A DNA stretch of 29,073 nucleotides from an uncultured Bacteroidota bacterium (GTDB taxonomy: Bacteria; Bacteroidota; Bacteroidia; Chitinophagales; Chitinophagaceae), in assembly GCA_946479615.1 (NCBI GenBank), contig CAMLGR010000042.1, positions 1 to 29,073 of the forward strand, given 5' to 3'. Positions 24,868 through 29,073 of the stretch are shown here, piece by piece; within the stretch, counting starts at the first letter, position 1, and each line of letters opens with the position of its first letter. The notes beneath the pieces are model-generated. The model was not told the origin of the DNA and ran no database searches. It worked only from the letters and a program-made list of their open reading frames with translations. The position numbers were made by a program, and so were the translations under genes.

Positions 24868-25581
24868 ATGCTGCCCAAGTACAAACGTATTCTCCTTAAA
24901 CTTTCCGGTGAATCCCTGATGGGGAACAAGAGTTTTGGCCTCGATTCAGATGTGATCGGCCAGTATGCGCGTGATATTAAAAGCATTACCGATCTGGGTG
25001 TGCAGGTAGCCATCGTCATTGGTGGTGGAAATATCTACCGCGGAATGAACGAAGCCGAGACTGGCATCGAAAGAGCTCATGGTGATTATATGGGAATGCT
25101 GGCGACCGTGATCAATGGGATGGCTTTACAGGCCGGGCTGGAAAGAGTAGGTGTGTATACCAGGTTGCAGAGCGCCATTAAAATGGAGCAGATCGCGGAA
25201 CCTTACATTCGCCGCCGCGCCATCCGCCACGTTGAAAAAGGCCGTGTGGTCATCTTCGGGGCAGGCACAGGTAATCCTTATTTTACTACCGATACAGCTG
25301 GCTCACTCCGTGCAATAGAGATCAGTGCTGATGTGATATTAAAGGGAACGCGCGTGGATGGTATCTATACAGCCGACCCTGAAAAGGACCCTACGGCTAC
25401 CAAGTTCAGTGTGATCACCTTCCAGGAATGCCTGACCAAAAACCTGCGGGTAATGGATATGACCGCCTTCACTCTCTGCATGGAGAATAACCTGCCTATC
25501 ATTGTCTTCGATATGAATAAAGAAGGAAACCTGCGCCGGGTAGTGACCGGGGAAAAGGTAGGAACGCTGGTAAGAGGGTGA
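24868..25581 (+). CDS. pyrH: UMP kinase
   Basis: UMP kinase phosphorylates UMP to UDP in pyrimidine nucleotide synthesis. ATG 24868 gives 237 residues starting [19 protein letters not shown]; a GTG one codon earlier is less likely. Amino-acid-kinase motifs are KLSGESL (about 10-16), [52 protein letters not shown], and [20 protein letters not shown]. Length is normal and nothing is broken. Many bacteria place pyrH between tsf and frr. Here a methyltransferase lies between tsf and pyrH, and no frr follows. A hairpin follows the stop. Confidence 0.96.
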   Translation: MLPKYKRILLKLSGESLMGNKSFGLDSDVIGQYARDIKSITDLGVQVAIVIGGGNIYRGMNEAETGIERAHGDYMGMLATVINGMALQAGLERVGVYTRLQSAIKMEQIAEPYIRRRAIRHVEKGRVVIFGAGTGNPYFTTDTAGSLRAIEISADVILKGTRVDGIYTADPEKDPTATKFSVITFQECLTKNLRVMDMTAFTLCMENNLPIIVFDMNKEGNLRRVVTGEKVGTLVRG

Positions 25582-25601
25582 TTTGGAAATATGATGATGT
25601 A

Positions 25602-25625
25602 AAAATGTAATGATTATTACATTTT
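25602..25625 (+). terminator. Hairpin after pyrH
   Basis: AAAATGTAAT (25602-25611) and ATTACATTTT (25616-25625) pair perfectly around GATT. It starts 21 bases past the pyrH stop and ends in four T residues. It is AT-rich and therefore weak, but well placed. Confidence 0.55.
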
Positions 25626-25849
25626 CGGGTTGTCTGTATTTCCCCGTTAAAGGTTCATTTACTTCATTTCCACATCTCCGGATTGCCTCATTATTCCATT
25701 GATTATAGGACTTTTACGATTTTGAGATAAAGCTATAATTTTACGGAAATAGCTATTATCTTGTGTGCTCCCTCTCTTGTGAAAAACAATTAATCCATTT
25801 CCGGTTAATTTTTTTTAGTTTCAGTTACCTATAATTATAAAGCTAGAGC

Positions 25850-26926
25850 ATGTTTATGGCCGCCAGCCTTTTGTTGTCCATACCTGAAGTCATTCTATTG
25901 TTGTTCGGGGCGATAATACTAGGCATCACCATCCACTTTTTTATTACCAGTCGCCGCAGTCTCAATGCCTCCGCAAGGGATATGCAAAAGCCTTCTTTTG
26001 CCAAAGACGAATGGAAGCTGCGTTACCTCAATGATATGGAGTTACGCGATAAGGAAGTAGCCAAATTAAAGGAAGAGATCAATGGATTAAAAGATAAATT
26101 GAATGATGCAGAAGAAAATGTAAATATCTATTCGATCGAGGCGGAAGAAATGCGGATCAAAAGTAACCAGCTCGAAGCAAAACTGAAACAGCAACAACAG
26201 CAACAGCAAGCTCCGCAGGTAGTCTATAAAGAAGTAGCAGCTCCCGTTTCGCATTCCTATACCGATAGCGCCGATTATATTGAACAGCTCAAACTGGCGC
26301 AAAGCAGCCTGGTAGAGCAGAACCAGAAGATCAATCAACTGCTTGGCAATATCGACATGATCAAAGAGCAGGAAGAAAAGCAACGCGAGATCCTTCGCGA
26401 TAATGCCGAACTGTCCGAGCAGCTCAATCATATGCGGGCCGAGATGTCCGAAAAAGAAAAAGAGATCACCAACATCAAACAAAAAGAACATCTTACCAAG
26501 GAAATGACTTCCATGCTGGATAGCGCTTACAGCGAATTCAATGTGCTGCAAAGCAAAATTCAGAAGCTGGAAACGCAATTGACCTCTTCACGTATGCTCA
26601 ACCTCGAATACGAGGATCTCAAGGAAGAACACGCGAAAATGGTCCGCGAATTTGATGAACATAAAGAAAAAGTAGCGGGATTGGGAACGGAGAACCAGCA
26701 ATTGCATGTGCAACTGATGGAAATGGGAGATAAACTGACAGAAGCGAATTTCCAGCGGCAGCAACTACAGAAACGTGTTGCTTATCTCGAAGAGCTCAAT
26801 AACGATCTGCAGGTAGTATCGGATGCCAATAAAAAACTCGAGAGCCAGCTGCGCCGTATCGGCGAACTCGAAAGCATGCTCAATGTAGTGGCAGAAGAAA
26901 GAGATCAGCTGATGAATAAGAAATAA
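25850..26926 (+). CDS. Membrane-anchored coiled-coil protein, unknown function
   Basis: The 358-residue protein has one N-terminal helix (about residues 10-32, IPEVILLLFGAIILGITIHF), then a long charged region with heptad-like Leu spacing from about 60 to the end. Coiled-coil segments include EVAKLKEEINGLKDKLNDAE, ILRDNAELSEQLNHMRAEMS and QLQKRVAYLEELNNDLQVVS. A poly-Gln run (QQQQQQQ, near 113-121) with a Pro/Val-rich linker splits the two coiled parts. An inner-membrane-tethered, cytoplasmic or periplasmic rod is the natural reading. I do not recognise a named family. The 268-base gap upstream carries the pyrH hairpin and no clear promoter. Confidence 0.7.
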   Translation: MFMAASLLLSIPEVILLLFGAIILGITIHFFITSRRSLNASARDMQKPSFAKDEWKLRYLNDMELRDKEVAKLKEEINGLKDKLNDAEENVNIYSIEAEEMRIKSNQLEAKLKQQQQQQQAPQVVYKEVAAPVSHSYTDSADYIEQLKLAQSSLVEQNQKINQLLGNIDMIKEQEEKQREILRDNAELSEQLNHMRAEMSEKEKEITNIKQKEHLTKEMTSMLDSAYSEFNVLQSKIQKLETQLTSSRMLNLEYEDLKEEHAKMVREFDEHKEKVAGLGTENQQLHVQLMEMGDKLTEANFQRQQLQKRVAYLEELNNDLQVVSDANKKLESQLRRIGELESMLNVVAEERDQLMNKK

Positions 26927-26934
26927 TAAATGAG

Positions 26935-26980
26935 AAATAAGGAATGAGGAAGTGGTTGCACACTTTCTCATTCCTTATTT
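26935..26980. terminator. 20-bp hairpin before pdxH
   Basis: AAATAAGGAATGAGGAAGTG (26935-26954) pairs with 26961-26980 with one G-U, around GTTGCA, followed by TTTTG. It starts nine bases after the coiled-coil gene stop. The same words recur in the hairpin at 27696-27759 on the other side of pdxH. Confidence 0.7.
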
Positions 26981-27010
26981 TTTGTTCCTTATTTCTTATT
27001 TCCTTCACCC

Positions 27011-27018
27011 TAACTTTG
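27011..27018 (+). promoter_or_regulatory. Candidate -7 element TAACTTTG for pdxH
   Basis: TAACTTTG matches the TAnnTTTG consensus and lies 18 bases before the pdxH ATG, directly downstream of a terminator hairpin. A TTTG at 26981-26984 is 26 bases upstream, longer than the usual spacing, so the -33 part is uncertain. Its placement supports the short PdxH start. Confidence 0.5.
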
Positions 27019-27036
27019 CGATCTAAACCCTCCTTC

Positions 27037-27681
27037 ATGTCTCACGATATCGCAGGTATCAGGAAAAATTATTCCCAGAAAAGTTTATCGGAAAAAGATG
27101 CTGATCCGGATGCTATCCGCCAGTTTGATAAATGGTGGCAGGAAGCCGTGGCTTCTGCTATCGATGAAGTAAATGCCATGACACTGGCGACAGCTTCGGC
27201 TGATGGACTGCCTTCTGCCAGGATCGTGCTATTGAAAGGCTTTTCTGAAAAAGGATTCGAGTTCTATACCAACTATAATAGTTATAAGGGAAAGCAACTC
27301 GAAGAGAATCCCAAAGCCTGTCTTGTTTTTTTCTGGAAAGAACTGGAACGCCAGGTGCGTATTACCGGGTTGATTCAAAAGCTGACAGAGAAGGAAAGTG
27401 ATACTTATTTTCATTCACGCCCGGCCGGTAGTCAGCTCGGAGCGGTAGCTTCTCCGCAAAGTTCTATTATTGAAAGCCGGGAATGGCTTGAAAAAAGATA
27501 TGCCGATCTTGAAAAACAGGTGGGAGGAAAAGAAATTCAACGACCTGCACACTGGGGCGGGTACATTGTGCAACCGGTATTGATAGAATTCTGGCAGGGA
27601 AGACCTTCGCGCCTGCATGATCGCCTGGAATATTCGTTGCAGGAAAACGGTGGGTGGAGGATTGAGAGGTTGGCTCCGTGA
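27037..27681 (+). CDS. pdxH: Pyridoxamine 5'-phosphate oxidase
   Basis: PdxH is an FMN enzyme that oxidises pyridoxine or pyridoxamine phosphate to pyridoxal phosphate. ATG 27037 gives 214 residues starting MSHDIAGIRKNYSQKSLSEK; the longer frame upstream runs through the hairpin and promoter and is unlikely. FMN-binding and core motifs are NAMTLATASADGLPSARIVL, LKGFSEKGFEFYTNYNSYKG, ACLVFFWKELERQVRITG and SPQSSIIESREWLEKRY. The C-terminal signature LIEFWQGRPSRLHDRLEY is complete. Length is normal. The gene is framed by two related hairpins (26935-26980 and 27696-27759), which isolate it transcriptionally. Confidence 0.96.
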   Translation: MSHDIAGIRKNYSQKSLSEKDADPDAIRQFDKWWQEAVASAIDEVNAMTLATASADGLPSARIVLLKGFSEKGFEFYTNYNSYKGKQLEENPKACLVFFWKELERQVRITGLIQKLTEKESDTYFHSRPAGSQLGAVASPQSSIIESREWLEKRYADLEKQVGGKEIQRPAHWGGYIVQPVLIEFWQGRPSRLHDRLEYSLQENGGWRIERLAP

Positions 27682-27695
27682 AAATGTGAAATAAG

Positions 27696-27759
27696 AAATA
27701 ATAAATAAGGAATGAGAAAGTGAGAGCATACTCACTTTCTCATTCCTTATTTATTATTT
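27696..27759. terminator. 29-bp perfect hairpin between convergent pdxH and bTHX genes
   Basis: Arms 27696-27724 and 27731-27759 are perfect reverse complements around AGCATA. Each arm contains AATAAGGAATGAGAAAGTG, shared with the hairpin at 26935-26980. The T-rich right arm and A-rich left arm serve both strands, so a bidirectional terminator is likely. Confidence 0.8.
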
Positions 27760-27777
27760 TTCATTTCTTATTACAGC

Positions 27778-27888
27778 TTACGCTTTCTTCTTAGCTGTTT
27801 TCTTTACCACTTTCTTAGCTGGTCTTGCTTTGCCAAAAGAACCTTTGAAACGTTTGCCTTTTGCTGTTTTTTTATCTCCTCTGCCCAT
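27778..27888 (-). CDS. 30S ribosomal protein bTHX
   Basis: This 36-residue gene reads MGRGDKKTAKGKRFKGSFGK, then ARPAKKVVKKTAKKKA, and ends with TAA. The MGRGDKKT...GKRFKGS start is the hallmark of the small bTHX protein that sits in the head of the 30S subunit in Bacteroidota and Thermus. The second half is an added Lys/Ala-rich tail. It lies in the gap between pdxH and the HU gene, converges with pdxH on the 27696-27759 hairpin, and follows the HU terminator, so it needs its own promoter. None is clear upstream. I am sure of the family. Confidence 0.92.
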   Translation of the reverse strand: MGRGDKKTAKGKRFKGSFGKARPAKKVVKKTAKKKA

Positions 27889-27929
27889 AATAATGTGAGT
27901 TTATAAGGTGAAAATACGAAGATTAACTA

Positions 27930-27963
27930 AAAAGCTCCTATACAGTTACGCACCGGAGCTTTT
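27930..27963 (-). terminator. Intrinsic terminator of the HU gene
   Basis: On the minus strand AAAAGCTCC pairs with GGAGCTTTT (arms 27955-27963 and 27930-27938) around a 16-base loop, ending in a T-run. It is 32 bases past the HU stop. Confidence 0.75.
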
Positions 27964-27995
27964 CAGGTTTTAATAGACATCCGGTAACGATCCAA

Positions 27996-28265
27996 TTACA
28001 TTTTTGCGGAAAGCTCTTTACCTGCCTTGAAGCGGGCAACCTTTCTTGCTTTGATCTTGATCACTTCACCAGTCTGGGGGTTGCGGCCATTACGGGCAGC
28101 TCTTTTAGAAACGGAGAAAGTACCAAAGCCAACAAGTGTAACTTTACCGCCGCCTTTCAATGTCTTTGTTACAGCTTCAACAAAAGAATCCAGCGTTGCA
28201 TTTGCCTGTGTCTTAGTAATGCCGGCATCATCGGCGATCTTAGCGATTAATTCAGCTTTGTTCAT
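27996..28265 (-). CDS. HU family DNA-binding protein
   Basis: This 89-residue histone-like protein bends and packages DNA as a dimer. It shows the HU order: an N-terminal helix pair ([20 protein letters not shown]), then [20 protein letters not shown]. The arm [20 protein letters not shown] has the Pro that intercalates DNA, and the end is [10 protein letters not shown]. Length is exactly typical. It has its own promoter (28298-28327, minus) and terminator, so it is a single-gene unit. The symbol hup is possible, but paralog identity cannot be decided from one window. Confidence 0.96.
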   Translation of the reverse strand: MNKAELIAKIADDAGITKTQANATLDSFVEAVTKTLKGGGKVTLVGFGTFSVSKRAARNGRNPQTGEVIKIKARKVARFKAGKELSAKM

Positions 28266-28297
28266 AATCTTATTTTTAATGTTTTGCTAACAGGGGG

Positions 28298-28327
28298 CAA
28301 ATTTATATGCTTTTTAATAGCTACAAA
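28298..28327 (-). promoter_or_regulatory. Promoter of the HU gene
   Basis: On the minus strand TTTG (28324-28327) and TAAATTTG (28298-28305) are 18 bases apart, a good Bacteroidota -33/-7 pair. Transcription would start near 28290, about 25 bases before the ATG. The rest of the gap up to 28557 holds an 8-bp stem AATGAAAC/GTTTCATT (about 28436-28466) of unclear meaning. Confidence 0.7.
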
Positions 28328-28557
28328 AAATATTTCTTCGTTATTCATTTTTCGAAATCGGCCCGAAACCGCGCCCGGTAAGGATTTTGCAGGATTTACT
28401 GTGTTTGTGAAAATACACGATCCTAAAATAAATGCAATGAAACCCTTGCTGGTACAGTGTTTCATTGAACAGGGCTGAAATTCAGGCGGGACAAGGGTTT
28501 GATGCCTGTAGAACTGAAGTTGAAATGACAAAGGTCATCAATATTGTTTTTGCACAC

Positions 28558-28863
28558 TCAATTCACAACCTTCATCATGGTGCTGAAAGAAATAAATTTA
28601 TTTCCCCACTTATCGATCATTTTTTTTCTCAATGATTCCGAAAAACCGGTGATATAGTTATTATAATGTGACAGGTCAGCAGCATGATACTGCACCGCAT
28701 AGGTAATTCCTTCCTCATCGTCTGCTTCAGCGAGATGTAGAATAACAGCTTTCGTGAAACAGCCGGTTGCTATTATTGCAGGGATATATTCTTCTTTCAA
28801 CCATTGCAACCATGACAATGCCACACTATGTTCGATCTTGGTTGTTACGTTGTAGATGATCAT
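28558..28863 (-). CDS. DUF4286 family protein
   Basis: This 101-residue protein fits the DUF4286 family, which is common in Bacteroidota and has an alpha/beta ferredoxin-like size. Visible features are MIIYNVTTKIEHSVALSWLQ, WLKEEYIPAIIATGCFTKAV, GITYAVQYHAADLSHYNNYI, and the close GNKFISFSTMMKVV. No signal peptide or catalytic motif is present, and the function is unknown to me. It lies on the same strand as and downstream of exonuclease III, but a 24-bp-arm inverted repeat separates them, so they may not be co-transcribed. Confidence 0.85.
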   Translation of the reverse strand: MIIYNVTTKIEHSVALSWLQWLKEEYIPAIIATGCFTKAVILHLAEADDEEGITYAVQYHAADLSHYNNYITGFSESLRKKMIDKWGNKFISFSTMMKVVN

Positions 28864-28874
28864 TTTTCGATAAC

Positions 28875-28957
28875 AATTATGAGTTAAGAATTATGAATTG
28901 AGAAGTATGAATTAAGTGTACATACAGGCACTCATTCATAATTCTTAACTCATAATT
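28875..28957. terminator. 24-bp perfect inverted repeat between xth and the DUF4286 gene
   Basis: AATTATGAGTTAAGAATTAT plus GAAT (28875-28898) is the exact reverse complement of 28934-28957, with 35 bases between. It begins four bases past the exonuclease III stop on the minus strand. TTATGAATT-type words recur inside the loop. A terminator role is inferred from position; a repeat element is equally possible. Confidence 0.6.
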
Positions 28958-28960
28958 AAC

Positions 28961-29073
28961 CTAAGGCTTGATTTCCAGGTACACAGGACAATGATCGCTT
29001 TGTTTTACATCGGGATAAATTTCTGCATCTTTCAGGTTCTTCTTCAATGCATCGGTTACATTGATATAATCGA
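28961..29073 (-). CDS. xth: Exodeoxyribonuclease III, C-terminal end (partial)
   Basis: Only the last 36 codons are in the window; the gene continues beyond base 29073. They read DYINVTDALKKNLKDAEIYP, then DVKQSDHCPVYLEIKP, ending in TAG. The SDHCPV motif holds the catalytic His and its partner Asp of the exonuclease/endonuclease/phosphatase fold, and the DAEIYP-x(5)-SDHCPV ending is typical of bacterial exonuclease III, a base-excision repair AP endonuclease. Completeness upstream cannot be judged. Confidence 0.87.
   Translation of the reverse strand, partial: DYINVTDALKKNLKDAEIYPDVKQSDHCPVYLEIKP

Overview
The window looks like chromosome from a Bacteroidota bacterium, most likely family Chitinophagaceae. 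The reasons are the rplM-rpsI-rpsB-tsf block with a strong TTTG/TAnnTTTG promoter of the Bacteroidota primary sigma factor, a bTHX ribosomal peptide, a DUF4286 protein, a FecA-type TonB-dependent receptor, CRTAC1-type VCBS/FG-GAP lipoproteins with ASPIC/UnbV domains, and A-rich start regions without Shine-Dalgarno sites. The genus cannot be fixed from the sequence alone.

Positions 1-2993 are a worn, gene-poor, partly AT-rich accessory stretch. It holds a C-terminal remnant of a REP-associated Y1 transposase with an adjoining perfect hairpin, two copies of a structured dispersed repeat (near 496 and 2445), two decayed copies of a short coding remnant (371 and 1271), two orphan membrane-protein genes (698 and 1399), and a 27-bp-arm palindrome at 2648-2708.

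Positions 2994-18117 hold nine genes, all on the plus strand and all predicted to act in the cell envelope. In order they are: a 1106-residue VCBS/ASPIC lipoprotein; a small secreted or anchored protein; a tight four-gene unit of PAP2/vanadium-haloperoxidase-like lipoprotein, beta-barrel, beta-barrel, and PAP2/vanadium-haloperoxidase-like lipoprotein; then a FecA-like receptor, a TPR plus VCBS plus ASPIC lipoprotein, and a membrane-anchored DUF3179 protein. This is the best candidate for an undescribed system. The two haloperoxidase-like paralogs differ at the diagnostic active-site positions: the second keeps the complete signature, while the first carries Cys, Ala and Ser substitutions. Substrate and product are unknown.

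Positions 18118-29073 are mostly housekeeping: a cytoplasmic-type trehalase, a convergent HD-domain protein, uL13-uS9-uS2-EF-Ts (uS2 has an acidic plus Gly/Arg-rich tail), a SAM methyltransferase, UMP kinase, a coiled-coil membrane protein and PdxH. On the minus strand lie bTHX, HU, a DUF4286 protein and the 3' end of exonuclease III. Many gaps contain long, perfect or near-perfect inverted repeats of 20-29 bp arms. Several sit exactly where a terminator is expected, and they may be a family of dispersed hairpin elements. No tRNA, rRNA or CRISPR array was seen.
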